This document shows, piece after piece, positions 12,460-24,131 of a DNA stretch of 64,000 nucleotides. The DNA lies in the NCBI RefSeq assembly GCF_041146395.1, contig NC_090989.1, forward strand, positions 217,652,843 through 217,716,842, given 5' to 3'. Source of the stretch: Eulemur rufifrons. Lineage: Eukaryota > Chordata > Mammalia > Primates > Lemuridae. The translations under genes were made by a program, and so were the position numbers. The notes beneath the pieces are model-generated. The model saw nothing but the letters and a program-made list of their open reading frames with translations. It ran no database searches and was not told where the DNA came from. Position 1 is the stretch's first letter, and each line of letters starts with the position of its first letter.

Positions 12460-13015
12460 TGAAAAATCAGCTCTATTTTTAACAGAAATAGCTTCAGTAT
12501 TTCATAGTTTATTATAACGTTTGCTATTGGTTTTTGATAAAAAGGAATTTATCACATCTAAATGGTTTCCTTTATTTCTAACTTACTTGGAATTTGTATT
12601 AGGAATAGCTTTTGAATTTTATGATGGCTTTTAGGTAACTATTGATATAATCATCGGCTTTCTTCATTCAATTTGTTGATGTAATAAATTATATTGATAG
12701 ATTTCCTAATACTGAGCCATCCTTAAGGTCTTAGAATAAACTCTACTAGGTCATGTTACACTGTTCTCTTAATACACAACTGGAATCACTTATTATATAC
12801 TATACAGAATTTTTACATCTAAATTCATATAGGAAATTATAGATTTTTCTTTTTTATAACATATTGATCAACTTTAGTATTAAATTTATGCTAATATTGT
12901 AAAAAGAATCAGAAATCTTTGTTCTTTTTCTATGGTCTGCAATAATTCAAATAACATTGGATTTTTTTTTTATTTTAAAGGATCAATACAATTTTGAAAA
13001 ATTTATACATGTTCT
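12460..13015 (-). mobile_element. Old LINE-1 ORF2 fragment
   Basis: TTTGTTGATGTAATAAATTA, then TACTGAGCCATCCTTAAGG, a TAAACTCTACTAGGTCATG patch and TTCAAATAACATTGGAT follow the order of the antisense L1 reverse-transcriptase region (ttgttgatgtgaatcacattgatt ... aaccatccttgcatccctgggataaa, broken here). Heavily diverged, no coding capacity. Confidence 0.6.
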
Positions 13016-13117
13016 CCCCTTTACAACCCATCTCTCAAGTTGGCATAAAAAGAAATTTGGTCCCCATAGAATGCATATCTTCTTTCAGGAATCGTTTAGT
13101 CATTCTATGGATACATG

Positions 13118-13329
13118 TTGTCACAGGTTGAATTTCCTGTGAAACAGACTGTGGGATGGAGATTTGGGTGCAGGGATTTTACTGGGGCATGCTCTGGGGA
13201 GTGTTGACCTGTAGGAGAGAGAGAAGGAAGGAGGATTGAGCACAGGGAGAGAAGCTGAAGGGGCAAAGAGAGAGGATGAAATCAACAGAAGCTTTAGCCC
13301 ACTTCACCAAGGGCACTAGAGCTAGAGAG
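13118..13329. mobile_element. Ancient interspersed repeat, left part, split by an LTR
   Basis: TTGAATTTCCTGTGAAACAG, ACTGTGGGATGGAGATTTGG and CAGGGATTTTACTGGGG resemble a repeat that also occurs at 37692-38095 in this window. The right part lies at 13780-13980. Family name not recalled. Confidence 0.5.
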
Positions 13330-13772
13330 AAAGAGACAGAGAGATTTATTACAGGAATTGTCTCATCAGATTATGGAGGCTGGAAAGTCCTACAATCTGC
13401 CATCTGCAAGCTCGAGACCCCGGAGAGCCAAGGATGTAATTTCCTGTTCCAGTCTGAAGGCCTGAGTACCTGGAGAGCCAATGGTGTAAGTTCTAGTTGG
13501 AGGGCAGGAGAAGACTGACGTCCCGGCTCAAGCAGTCAGGCAGAGAGAGGGAGAGAATTCTCCCTTCCTTTGCCTTTTTGTTCTGTTCAGGTCCTCAGTG
13601 GATTGGATGGAGCCCACCCACACTGGGGAGGGGGATCTACTTTACTCAGTCTACCCAATCAAATGCTAATCTCATCCTGAAACACCCTCTCAGACACACC
13701 CAGAAATAATATTTAATCAAATATCTGATCACCCTGTGGCCCAGTCAAGTTGACTCACAAAATTGACTATAA
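13330..13772 (-). mobile_element. ERVL-type (MLT2-like) LTR
   Basis: On the plus strand GAGAGATTTATTACAGGAAT, TTATGGAGGCTGGAAAGTCC, CAAGCAGTCAGGCAGAGAG, GGATTGGATGGAGCCCACCC and TGTGGCCCAGTCAAGTTGAC are the complement of an MLT2-class LTR. The 80- and 70-residue plus-strand frames at 13276-13709 are translations of this LTR. The terminal 5' part of the LTR (family form tagtcagggttctc) is missing. Subfamily uncertain. Confidence 0.75.
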
Positions 13773-13779
13773 GATTCCT

Positions 13780-13980
13780 TAATGAGGTAGAGGGGGCAGG
13801 CCTTTGTATTCTTGCATCAACTAGTCATTGGATGGAAATTGCCTCTGGACAGGGAACCTAACATTGGGTGAGGCAGCTCCCTTACTTAGGCCGAGGACAA
13901 GTCCCTGAGACAGATTCAATTACGAGCCATCTGCAGCACTGAGGGAATGAACATATGTTGGTCCTGAACGGGGATGTTTG
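13780..13980. mobile_element. Ancient interspersed repeat, right part
   Basis: ACTAGTCATTGGATGGAAAT, AGGCAGCTCCCTTACTTAGG and GAGCCATCTGCAGCACTGAG align in order with 37900-38030 (CCAGTCATTGCAAGTGAGC, AGGCAGCTCCCTTCAGCCAG, GAACCATCAGCAGCTGAGG). The two copies therefore define one family, and the copy here is interrupted by the LTR at 13330-13772. Confidence 0.6.
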
Positions 13981-14689
13981 GACGGCACGCCGTTACACCC
14001 ACTACACATGCTCTGGTTGGTCTAAAGTTTGCATTTCATCTCCTTATCATGGATCAATACCTTCCAGATTTTCTAAAACCTCCTCATGCCTCTATGAAAA
14101 CTATTATTTCACAACTTTATCTAGAAATCTGTATGCTCAGTGGACTTTAACGTGCTAATTTTCAAATAGGACCACCAAAAGGAAGTGAGCAGTTTTTTCC
14201 ATTTGGCAAATATAATGATTTCTGCATTCAGAAATAAGTTGTGAGCCTCTCAGATGAAAATTTCTCTCTTCACAACTTTATCACAATAAGAGTATATTGT
14301 AGTCATAAAATATCTGCAATTTGTTACACTATTGCTTTAACATTTTCTGTCTTCATTGATCAAATAATGTCCTCTGGGGTTATAGAATTCCACAGAATAT
14401 TTTTATCCCAGATATGCTCATTTTTAAGGTAAACCTTATGAAAAATTATTGGTAAATGTAGCACATTCCCTTATCTATACTTCCCCATGATATCTTCATT
14501 ATTTCCCATTACACTACTGTGCTGCATCACTGATTAACAGGAGGTCCAGGTCCCTCCAAGATCTAGTCTCAATCTCATTTTATAACCTAATGTCCTAACC
14601 TTCCCACCTACCTGCCGCCAACCAAGCTAGATGCAATGTGCTTACACATACTGTCATCTAATATTTCACAAAGGCTGTCTTGACACAGT
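13981..14689. other. AT-rich unique sequence
   Basis: No feature recognised. Short plus-strand frames at 13955-14432 lack motifs. Confidence 0.4.
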
Positions 14690-15110
14690 TTTGAAGTCAT
14701 GGCTAGAAACTCTCAATTCTCCTATAAGGGCAATTTGCCAAGTCCCCCCATGGCTCCCTCCCAAAAATTACTTTCTTTATAAGGTTCCCACCCTCTGGGG
14801 CCACTAAGCACATACCCCAACAGCTCCTGGACCAGGTACTAAACAACTAGGGACAGCCTGTATGCCGGAGAGCTGTGTAATTATTCAAATTAACCAATCC
14901 CTAGGAAGGCCTGGAAACCTAGCTACCCCCACCCTGCTTGCCATACATAAAGTTCCTTCTATAGCTCCGGACTGCTGCTGGCCTGTCCCCTGGTGCAACC
15001 CTGTGTGTGGGTCTGTGTGGCAGCTTTCTCTAAATTGGGGCTGAAAGTAGCAAAGAATTCTGCCTTTCACCTATCCCAGTATGGGTGTGTTGTGTCTGGC
15101 CATCCAAAGA
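14690..15110 (+). mobile_element. Possible ERV1-like LTR remnant
   Basis: The stretch has an LTR-like layout: AACCAATCC (CCAAT box, about 14890), CTTGCCATACATAAAGTTCC (weak TATA-like, about 14938-14957), and a GC-richer R/U5-like part with CCTGTCCCCTGGTGCAACCC. Ends and target duplication are not defined. It could equally be unique DNA. Confidence 0.35.
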
Positions 15111-15529
15111 ATCTCTAAATTTTATAAAACACACACTTGCTCATTTGTGCCTGTACTTCCCTACCTCCAGACACTTACTTACGCTGTTTTCCCCTGTGTG
15201 ACATCCTCCTACCGGCCTTCATCCTCAATTGTGAATAGTCTGTCCTTTTTATTCAGAGATTGACCTAAAACTCCTTACCTTCAGGGACCGTTTTCCATGT
15301 TTGTGCCCTCATCTGTCCCCTTGCCATTCTAGGGCCGCTGTGAAGGCACACATCCTCTGTTTTATATTACAATGCTTTGTGGGCAGACCTGTTGTTCCAC
15401 AAATGGAAGACCATTCAAATGGGCAGACCATTTGGTAAGATCTTTGAAAACACTACAGTGTTTTATTTTCTTTGAATTTCCTCACAGGCTGTGGCATGAG
15501 GTCTATTACAAGGAAGCCCCTTCCACAGA
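15111..15529. other. Unique sequence, no feature seen
   Basis: No family recognised. Confidence 0.35.
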
Positions 15530-15840
15530 TATTTATTGAGTTCGATTCACTGGAGCACTGCCATGAAACTTCAACCCTGCCTGAAAATCATGGGTCACAT
15601 TCCTGCCATTTTGATGCACTTTTCCTCTGCCCTCTGGTGCAGAGAGGGGAAGGGTTGCAGAGACAATGAACAGGATGGAGGAAAAGCAAATGCTAATAAG
15701 AGGGCTTGCAGTCCTGCCCCTGGGGAAGTGAGTGAATAGAAAAAAGGCAATGAGAACACTGAATTTCCAAACTCCTTTAGGAGAATTTAGGATAGAGACA
15801 CATAGAAAGTGGTCAACAAATATTTGTTGAATGCAACAAC
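15530..15840. mobile_element. Diverged L2-like fragments
   Basis: ATATTTATTGAGTTCGATTC at the left resembles an antisense L2 terminus and GTCAACAAATATTTGTTGAA at 15812-15831 resembles a sense L2 terminus. A 128-residue minus-strand frame (15533-15919) spans them. It has a hydrophobic patch (VLIAFFLFTHF) but no family motif, so I do not call a gene. Confidence 0.4.
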
Positions 15841-15929
15841 CAGATTTCAGAATCTTAAACTGACTGTTCCAAGATAGGCTCACATTTAATTTGAGTTGTA
15901 TGCACATAGAAGACCACAATGGACCAAAA

Positions 15930-16300
15930 TTTTACTGATTGCAGTTAATTTGTCTCTCTGAATTATTCACATGGCAATTAAGTTCTCTTGGCTCCTAACC
16001 GAGTAAAATATTGTTTTAAAGACAAAATCCTTTTTTCTTTATAATTCAAGAGTTGTGATACTTTTCCCCCTGCAAGATTCTTTAAAGTCTTATCCTAAAA
16101 TACTTTCTTGAACTAAAAAAAAAATTTAATAAAATTTTCTCTCTTGAACCACAATTAATTTAAGATACAAGATGCTTAACAGATATCTCTAAGGAAAAGA
16201 TGGTTTCATTTTGTTTTTAATGCAAAATGCTGTTTGCGGTGGCATATTTGTGTAACTAACTTTCATATGGCTAATTAAATGAGTTTAATGATAAAAAAAA
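15930..16300. promoter_or_regulatory. Candidate conserved noncoding element (speculative)
   Basis: Repeat-free AT-rich DNA with clustered factor-like motifs: an octamer-like ATGCAAAA at about 16221, TTTGCGGTGG (RUNX-like) near 16233, CATATG at 16264-16269, CTAATTAA (homeodomain-like) at 16271-16278 and a second TTAATGAT. Motif clusters like this arise by chance in AT-rich DNA. Conservation was not tested. Confidence 0.25.
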
Positions 16301-16369
16301 AGTATAAGTATTCAAAGAAAATCCAAGGACCAGCATTAGAACTGGAATAAAAAGCCACGGTAAATGTGG

Positions 16370-16500
16370 GAGGTTCTCAGCCTGACTGTCCCCCTTGTTC
16401 TCAACCTTTCTCTCTCTCTATCTCTATCTCTACCTCTAGGTCCACCTTTTCCTTCCTGTCTCCCTTTCCCTTTAGTTCTACCTCCAAATGGCATCTCTAT
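16370..16500. repeat. Pyrimidine-rich tract
   Basis: CTCTCTCTCTATCTCTATCT and neighbouring CT-rich sequence. Explains the Ser/Leu/Pro-rich and Arg-rich frames on both strands at 16336-16554. Confidence 0.8.
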
Positions 16501-17219
16501 CTCATTCCCAATGTGCTTCCGATTGGCCACTCTTCTACTCACATTATAGACTAATTCCGGAGGCAGCCAAAGAGGCTCACCTCATGGCCAGGTAGCCCAC
16601 TGAATCTTATCCATATTTCCAGGTCGCCTCCTGGGCTTGGGCTGCCTTGAGTCTGATGCACACTCTTGATTGAATTAAGGTCTTCCCTGCACAAAGAATA
16701 ATCCAGTCTCCCTCCCCTGAGCTATGAGCTGTTGATGAAGCAATTGAAACGAGAAAGGGAGGCTGAGTAGCTGACAAATTCAGTCAACACAATCATTTTT
16801 ATCTTTTCTTTTTCCATGAGGGGAGATATGAGGTGAAAGCTTACAATGATTCTAGGCTTTCAAAATTCCTAATCAAACAGCAGAAATCCTCATATTGGGT
16901 TTATTTCAGCAGAATTCAGAATGAGTTAAAGTGATATTTATGAGGCATCTCTTTCTTCCCAGCACTGTGCTGCATGTTCTAACATCTAGAAACATGACAA
17001 AACTGCAGAGCCAGATAAGAATTTAGGAATTCTTTGTCCTGTTAGAAATGAGAAAAAAATAATTTATTTACACTATCTGGTGCTTGCCTTAGAGCACTTT
17101 TAGATCCAATTAATGATACAAGATACCGTCCTTGAAACAGCTAAAACAACAACAACAACAAAAAACTCAAGAGCACACTTAAATCAATTATTACATTAAC
17201 CAACACAGACTTCAATTTC
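16501..17219. other. Unique sequence
   Basis: Nothing recognised except a short CAACAACAACAACA run at about 17148. Confidence 0.4.
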
Positions 17220-17515
17220 TACAGGAATTCAAGGAAGGGAAAAATTACTATAAAGTGGCCCAGGCTGAGTCCTGCGAGGAGAGAATTGGGAATGGTGATG
17301 AAGGCACAGCTTCCAGCACTGAGTGACAGGTGTGTGGGGAGATGGGCTGAGGGACAGGAGAGGGGTGGTGAAGGGCAAGGCTGGACAGGTGGGGTCCCTC
17401 GAAGGACAGCTCTCAGTGTCAGACCAAAGAGTTTGCAATTCATCCTAAAAGTCAATCTATTGATTCTAAAACAAGTCATTATAGGTTTCAAAGCAGGAAA
17501 GTAATATCATGAAAA
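17220..17515 (-). mobile_element. L2 LINE fragment
   Basis: GAGTTTGCAATTCATCCTAA, then CTATTGATTCTAAAACAAG and TTTCAAAGCAGGAAAGTAAT, corresponds to the antisense L2 segment (aggagtttggattttattc ... aagcaggggagtgacatgat). The frames at 17219-17504 are repeat-derived. Confidence 0.55.
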
Positions 17516-17542
17516 CAGCATTTCACATAAGGAAGTCCAGCA

Positions 17543-17770
17543 TAGCCTGACAGTTTAGAGAATTGGCTTTGGAGCCAGACAGACTGGCTCTGATCCTGGT
17601 TCCACCACCTTCTCAGTCTGTCACCTTGGGCAGGTCACTTAACCTCAGTGTCCTCAATTGTAAAATGGGAATAAGAACAGATCTAACTCACCAAGTTATT
17701 GGGAAGATTAAGTGAATTAATACTTGTAGCATATTCACAGCAATACTTGCTCTTATTAGCAGTGTTATAA
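17543..17770 (+). mobile_element. MIR SINE, near full length
   Basis: GGCTTTGGAGCCAGACAGAC, CTGATCCTGGTTCCACCACC, CACCTTGGGCAGGTCACTTA, CAATTGTAAAATGGGAATAA and GAAGATTAAGTGAATTAATA follow the whole sense MIR order, including the tRNA-derived head and the core. Confidence 0.9.
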
Positions 17771-18839
17771 CCCCAGATATCATTGTGCGGTGGGAAATTC
17801 TGCTCATAGAGAGATAGCTCAATGGCTTCTGGCATAAATCAGAAGGCAGGTGATGGGGGCTGAATCTAGGACCACATAGCAAGGAATACGAGGCAGTGCA
17901 CTCAAAGAGAGATGCAGACTTGATAACTGAGTGGGTCTGGGCTGAAATAGCATGAAGGGTTAAAGGTGAACCCACAATGCTGAGAATATATTGCATTCAC
18001 CAAAAGAGAAATAAATGGTAATCATGAGAAAATCTGTTTTTTCACAACTTTGGAGTGAAAGATTCACAAATCCTCCCACTTCTTGTCTCCCACGGTCTCC
18101 CACTCTCAGGGTATAATATGTCTCTGTTGTTTGCATTCTTCACTTGCACTTCCAGCCACATCCTCACCAAAATTCCCTAGATGTGTTTTCACCTCCCAAC
18201 TTACTCATTCCATTTCCCTAAAGTTCCCACCTCTCCTGGGGAAATCCATATTACAGGTGTCGGAATAGCCACATATGGGGCCACGACACTTGATCGCACT
18301 ATGAGCCAGAACAGAGGTCTCAAATCCAAGCTCCATGCTCCTTTGTCTGGTAGTGAGACTGCTGTGCATACCTGCATGAACAAGATGTGAAGGAGGCCTT
18401 GTTATCTCCTAGCGCAAGACTCAGAGCGTGAGCCACTACCTCGATGCTTCCTCCTCTGGCTTACTTTACCAATCCCCTCTGAAGTTCTCCTTCAAAGAAA
18501 CCCACTGGGAAGTGGGAGCACAGCCATTCCTCTGTGGGGTTCACAGTGGGGTATAAAGCTGGGATTTGCCTGCAGCCCTCTTCCTACTTAAAGGACCAGT
18601 CTCCCAAAGGCTTTCTTTCTTTAGCCCCCTCTTTCCTCCTGAATTTATTCCTATATATGTAGAAATAGACATGTGAATCTGGAACAAAATGAGAAAAAAG
18701 GAAACATCTGGTCCAAATCTTTCCTATGAAACATAGGTCTGAAGATGTTTAAGTGACTTTTTAAAAGGCTCCAAGAACTTTTCATTTTCATCACAAATTT
18801 GAAAACAGCTTATTATCCACTTTTTATCACTCAGAATCT
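17771..18839. other. Unique sequence, no feature seen
   Basis: A 102-residue minus-strand frame at 17688-17996 starts in unique DNA and ends in the MIR. No domain is visible. Confidence 0.4.
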
Positions 18840-19025
18840 AGTGCATACTGGGCACCATAAACTTACCATATGCCATCTCAAATTATTTCACTACAACCCA
18901 GTGAAAAAGACATTATTGTTTGTTTTTTACAAATAAGGAGTCTAGAGCTCAGAGACTACTAACAGTCTCTCAACTAGTAGTACTGGAGATAACTTTTAAA
19001 TCCAGATCTTTCAACTCTCTCTTAC
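18840..19025 (-). mobile_element. MIR SINE fragment
   Basis: GCATACTGGGCACCATAAAC, TTTTACAAATAAGGAGTCTA and GAGCTCAGAGACTAC match the antisense MIR. Confidence 0.65.
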
Positions 19026-21029
19026 TTCTGTATTAAACTTCTACCAATTCTATTGCCTGGACTTGACTAGACTTGAGTTCAGTATCTATATGTTATCTTC
19101 TCCCATATCTGCACGTCATTCAGGGCTCTCATTCATTTGTGTAATTTTTCGTTCGAATGTCATTATCAGCGTATAAGACAAGACTGCCTGGACACGGGCC
19201 ATCCCCTCCAGTGACCCTTTTCTCCTTTACGATCCACCCAACCTTTGTTGAGATTTCTGTTGGCATTCATCAGGGCTGCTTTCAACTACAAGTAACAGGC
19301 AATCCAGCTCTCAGAGGCTGAAACCACGAGGATATTTGAATTAGGCAAAATCCCAAAGACTGATATGGGTTCAAACATTGATGGGAACAATTCAGAATTG
19401 GCTAAAACAGTTTCATTTTACTAATCCCTTCACCTACTACCAAACTGACAAAACATAAAAAACATGTACTGGAGTTCAGGGATACAAGTTAATTATTCTC
19501 TGATGCCTTCCCTATGTCTCAAGAATGTGTCCACATTTGATGTCAAAGATTGGTGTCAACACAAGGAATCCACTAAGTCAGGGAAGCTCAGAACTGCATG
19601 CTCACTGCCTTTGATACCACCCTGTTGAGAGAAAGGGTAATGTCAGCACAAAATAGCCTGTCCTGCTATCATACAAGGAGATTCTTACCTCTCCAGTTAG
19701 TTCCTTCTGTGTTCTATTCCTCATGCATCATCAAGCCTACACCATTTTGTCCATGATACTCACAGGGTGATTTAGCAGCTAAATATCTTCAAAAATTCAT
19801 GCTAAAAAACAAAACAAACAAAAAACAGGCTTTTTCTATGATCATGCTCAATCCACCCCCATTATAAGCTTTACATCCTCCTAGTCGTCCAGTCAGCACA
19901 TCATTAAACCAACATCCCAAACAGGGCAAAATGGGCAAGGGGAAAAAATGTTTCCTCCTGCAGATGTTTGCATTTTTATCAGAGAAGGAAAATCTTTCAC
20001 AGATACTCCCTAGCACACTTCCTGATGACAGGTCCTTGGTCAGAACTGAGTCACATGACCACCCCTGGCTGCAAGGATGGCTGGGAAAGGATAAATCTGG
20101 CAAAAGGGAAAGGGAACTCCATGACTGACTTTGACCAAGACTGATTCAGTCTTTGGAGCAGGGCACTTTGCCTCTCTGACCAAAATGTGGGTTTGGTAAC
20201 AAGGAAGTAGAGAAAAATGGCTGTTGGTTTGACACTAGCAATGTCTGCCATGCAGACATTCCATATAATATGTATAACATTTTTTTTTTTTTTTTGCATG
20301 ACTCACTCATGCCTTGTGGGGAGAACCTGTGTGTTTACATAATCTTAAATTAATCAAAACACTTCATCCTGTTAAATGTTTGCTCTTGATCCAGCAACCA
20401 AACTCTGTTCTTGTTTTCATGTTTTGTTATTTTTTTTCAAATCTCTAAGGGGTCTACAATTTTATTGCCCAATTTTGTATTTCGTTATGAATCATTCCAC
20501 TGGTTAGAAAAGGCTTTGCAATCAAATTCCCAGACACATGCACTTACACACACAAACTTAAGAAAGCTCAATTCCAGATGTCAACTCTTACCCCATTCTT
20601 AAGCTAAGTAATTGATGGCTCTTGTACTAAGCGTGCAGATAACAACTCTTCCAGAGGCTTCCCCGCACCAGTGGGTGAACGCCTAATCCAAATCAGCATC
20701 AGCTAGACTGTGGCTACAATCCAGCCTTTCCTTATGGGTTTATGCTCTCGAACTTTTCTTCCATCTGATGGTTACTTCACCTTTAGACCTTTATTTTCCC
20801 TGCTAAACAACAATAACCCAGAGTGAATTCTCAAATATTTCCTTGCTTCCCCTCTTCTTCTTTCTTCTCTAAATGAATCTAAAGAATAAATCATTTCTAA
20901 CTTATTGAATCTTATCATTTTTATCTATTGTATCTCTCTTCCAACTATTGCCTGATTATTTCAGTATTCAGTGATCCGTCCTTAATTGAGAAGCACCCTT
21001 ATTCAAAATTCAATTATACAGAGACTGTA
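19026..21029. other. Mostly unique sequence; T15 run at 20281
   Basis: No gene or recognised repeat family. The 104-residue minus-strand frame at 19789-20103 has no motif and its C-terminal part translates an A-rich tract. A possible old LTR-like repeat at 19255-19690 is too weak to name. Confidence 0.4.
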
Positions 21030-21044
21030 AATAATAAATTCAAA

Positions 21045-21181
21045 TGGGTGCAGTAAGCACCATGGGGGGATGTACAGGTGGGGCAAAGGCAATATACATA
21101 ACCTAAACATTTGTACTCCCATAGTATGCTGAAATAAAAAAAAATAACAAAAAAATAAATAAATGATAAAATAATGATAAT
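21045..21181 (+). mobile_element. Short 5'-truncated LINE-1, lemur-lineage 3' end
   Basis: GGTGGGGCAAAGGCAATATA, CATAACCTAAACATTTGTAC and ATGCTGAAATAAAA match the LINE-1 tails at 45003 and 49303. It is flanked by AATAATAAATTCAAA at 21030-21044 and 21182-21196, a perfect 15-bp target duplication. The tail is an A-rich TAAA/GATAAT mix. Confidence 0.92.
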
Positions 21182-21196
21182 AATAATAAATTCAAA

Positions 21197-22219
21197 ATTA
21201 GTGGACTTTCATTGTAGTCATTGTGTTTTGTAGCAAAGATTATACATACAACATATTATTACTTTTTTTGGTCTGCACCTCTATATAAGCATTTAATGCA
21301 ATGCACTGAAATTGTGGTGGTGGATAGAAAAGAAAGGCATTGTAAGAAATACTGAAGAATTTATAGGCAGCAAAGCTTGATAAATGTAAATTAATTATAT
21401 ACAACTAGCAATTAATAATTTAAGATATAATGAAAATGGTATTTGTATCAGTTAGCATTGGGTTCAGCTGTGTGTGACAGAGACCTTCAAAATGCAGTAG
21501 CTTAATGTAGACATTCATTTCTCTCTCACTGCTTAATTGGCCATAACTTTGTCAAGTGGCCAAAGAGAGTCTACCAGGGAGGCTAAGAAATGTAGTTATT
21601 CAGCTCAGTGTCATTGTGCTCAGCCAGCCGGAAGGAAGGTGTCTAGGGAGGCAAGGAAATACGGTCCTCTAGATGGATGGTAATGTGCTTAGCTAAATAT
21701 TTGCAACTGGTCACTTAAGAAGAAAGGGAGTATGGATATGGGGAGATAATTGGCCATCTCTGCTGTGTCACCAGATCTCTATTAAGTAAACACCAGACAT
21801 ATTTTAAGTGCTTTCACAGTTTTACTCATGATGTTCCTCCTTCTAACCTACATATTTTTAGCAGGTAAAAGTCACTCCCAAGGGGACAAAATTGGCTTTG
21901 CAGGAGGCAAAATGATCTTACTCTTACTGCATATAAAACACAGAAATATATACAATACATAACAGATTTACTGTATAACTGTGGTATTAAAATTTTATGG
22001 GGGGAGTCTTTTACAGGAAAAACATCTCAAACAGCTCTTTGGGTGGTGGTAGAACAGATACCCAAAAAAGGTTGAGAAACACTGTTCCAGCCTCACACGA
22101 GAACTTTCAGAAATACATCTCAAAGCCAGGCAAGAAACATGTGTCTTTTGGCAAAGCTTCTTTTTGTATTCTACAGTCTCTGTGATGCAATAAATAGGAA
22201 GAACAAGTAATTTCCAGTT
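21197..22219. other. Unique sequence with a possible old LTR-like repeat at 21425-21790
   Basis: CATTCATTTCTCTCTCACTG and GTGCTCAGCCAGCCGGAAGG resemble an old repeat also hinted at around 50455-50800. I cannot assign the family. Confidence 0.35.
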
Positions 22220-22345
22220 GAGCCAACCATTTGTTCATTCAACCATTATTTATGAGCACATATTAAGTGAAAAATATGCTGGGTGCCGGGGACACAGCCA
22301 AGGATGGAACAAGCACCCCTACTCTCGTGAGGCTCACAGCTGTTG
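22220..22345 (-). mobile_element. L2 LINE 3' end fragment
   Basis: TTCATTCAACCATTATTTAT, GCTGGGTGCCGGGGACACAG and GTGAGGCTCACAGCTG match the antisense L2 terminus. Confidence 0.7.
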
Positions 22346-22424
22346 GGGAGGGCAGACTTTGGACATTGGGTACTGCAGCGTTGGAGGATCACAAGGCCAA
22401 GTGTCCAAGCCATCAGTACTCGAC

Positions 22425-22650
22425 CTCTGAATTTGATTCTTTCTTCTTCACCATTTCCTTGCCACATGACCTGGGAAAATTATTACTCTCTGTAGGCCAC
22501 AGTTTTTACCATCTAATACCCATTTTTAAATTTTAAATACTCATTTTTCAGTCACCTAATACAACATTTTTGTGAGGATTCAATAGGATGGGATTACATA
22601 TATTATGACCATATCTGGCACATATTAGGTGCTTAAGAAGATGATATTAT
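22425..22650 (+). mobile_element. MIR SINE
   Basis: TTGCCACATGACCTGGGAAA, GTGAGGATTCAATAGGATGG and CATATCTGGCACATATTAGG are the sense MIR core and 3' module. The frame at 22267-22536 crosses this and the L2 and is not a gene. Confidence 0.7.
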
Positions 22651-22914
22651 TCATATTTTCTGCTTACACATTTTGTAAGCATATTTCCTCTTACACATTT
22701 TGGCTGAATCCATGTTCTTCTCCTACCTTAAATTGCTTACATTTGACGAATTGTATTCATTCATTGCTTCCTCCTCCTTTTCCCCTCACCTCATCCTGTT
22801 AATATTTTCTAATGGCTCTGGAACTATATTTTTAAAACCAACTGGAGTTACACATGGTCTGAAAGTCTTACAGTTGAAAAAATCTAGAACACACAATCAG
22901 CCATAGTATTTCAA

Positions 22915-23110
22915 CTATTCCTTTAAAATGTTCACTGAGCACCTACTAGACCAGCCAGACTCTGTGTTGAGTTAGGTGCTAAAGAGGCTGGAAAGAAAAG
23001 AATGGACCCACTTTTGCACTTAAGATGAACATTTATAAGTTTAATTATTAATAAAAGATTAATAAAAGGACTATACGCTGTACAAACATTTGATGGAAAT
23101 CTTACCTGAT
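22915..23110 (-). mobile_element. L2 LINE 3' end fragment
   Basis: GTTCACTGAGCACCTACTAG, GTTGAGTTAGGTGCTAAAGA and nearby sequence fit the antisense L2 terminus, diverged. Confidence 0.5.
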
Positions 23111-23399
23111 GAGAAAAGTCTCTTCTGAAAGATGTAGGGGCTTAGTGAAGGTAAAAAAAAAAAAAAAAGAACATTTCACAAAATGGGCAGGAGGTGTACA
23201 CATCCATGAAATGAGAAAAAACAGAAAATGTTGGATTGGTGTTCAGAAAGGATGGAGCAGAGAGACACTAAACAGCTTGGGGCACTGATCTCACTCTCTG
23301 ATTGCTACCATGTTCCCACTCTTCCTGTCCTTCTTCCTATGTGTTTTATCTGTCATCAAAATCCCAAAGCTTCCTTGAAAGGAATTCAACTTTGCCTCT

Positions 23400-23463
23400 T
23401 TCTCATTCTCTGTCTGTCTGTCTCTCTCTCTCTTAGACACACACACACACACACACACGTGTG
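23400..23463. repeat. (TC)n followed by (AC)n microsatellite
   Basis: CTGTCTGTCTGTCTCTCTCT passes into an AC run ending GTGTGCACGCAC. It lies inside the 148-residue plus-strand frame 23228-23674, which is low complexity in the middle (HTHTHTHVCTH) and not a gene. Confidence 0.95.
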
Positions 23464-23519
23464 CACGCACAAATTCATATATTTTCTCAATTGTTGCCAT
23501 TGGCACCACATGATCTACT

Positions 23520-23700
23520 CTTGCTACTCAAAGTGTGGTCCATGGACCAGCATCTCCTGTATCACCTGGTTGCTTGTTAGAGATACAGAATTTGAGGTTC
23601 TCCCTGAGGTTACTTCTCTACCACACGCACACAAAATAAATCAGAATCTGCATTTTAACAAGATCTTCAGGTGATTCATATGCATATTAAAGTTGGAGAA
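23520..23700 (+). mobile_element. MER5-like hAT element
   Basis: CTCAAAGTGTGGTCCATGGA with GCATCTCCTGTATCACCTGG near the left, and AATCAGAATCTGCATTTTAA, AAGATCTTCAGGTGATTCAT near the right, are the classic order of MER5-type nonautonomous Charlie elements. A diverged middle part contains a short CACACGCACACA tract. Confidence 0.75.
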
Positions 23701-24131
23701 GCCCTTATTTCATCTATCTGCTTGTTCTAAATAAAAGATCGTGGTTGTACCTCACCCCTGCTCTGTGATGGCCACCCTGACCTCCTATCTGTTTTATATC
23801 ATAGCACACATTCCTCTAGGAACTAGACTACATGATGCTTTGATGAAATGTTTGCCCAGGGAATGTTCTAGACTCCTGAGAAGTGGTGTGATGATGTGAA
23901 ATCACAAAGAAAAGCATTTAGATGCCATCCCCTCCCATCTCCCAAACCTAAACACTGCTCCTCTGATACCTCATATTGCTTAGTTTTTCTCTGGGGTGTT
24001 TCGATTTTGTCAAGTTAACTTTCTCTCTCACCCTTCCTAAAAATGAACTTTTTAGCTCTGCGGTGTTTTATATAAGTTTTGACATGTTCATTTCTATATT
24101 CTTAAATCAATTCTTGAAATTATTTTGTTTT
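23701..24131. other. Unique sequence, no feature seen
   Basis: No family recognised. Confidence 0.4.

Noticed and set aside
15533..15919. 128-residue minus-strand open frame
   Set aside because: No domain, no codon or start support, spans L2-like scraps. Its length is within what is expected by chance in 64 kb.
23228..23674. 148-residue plus-strand open frame
   Set aside because: The middle translates a TC/AC microsatellite and the end a MER5-like element.
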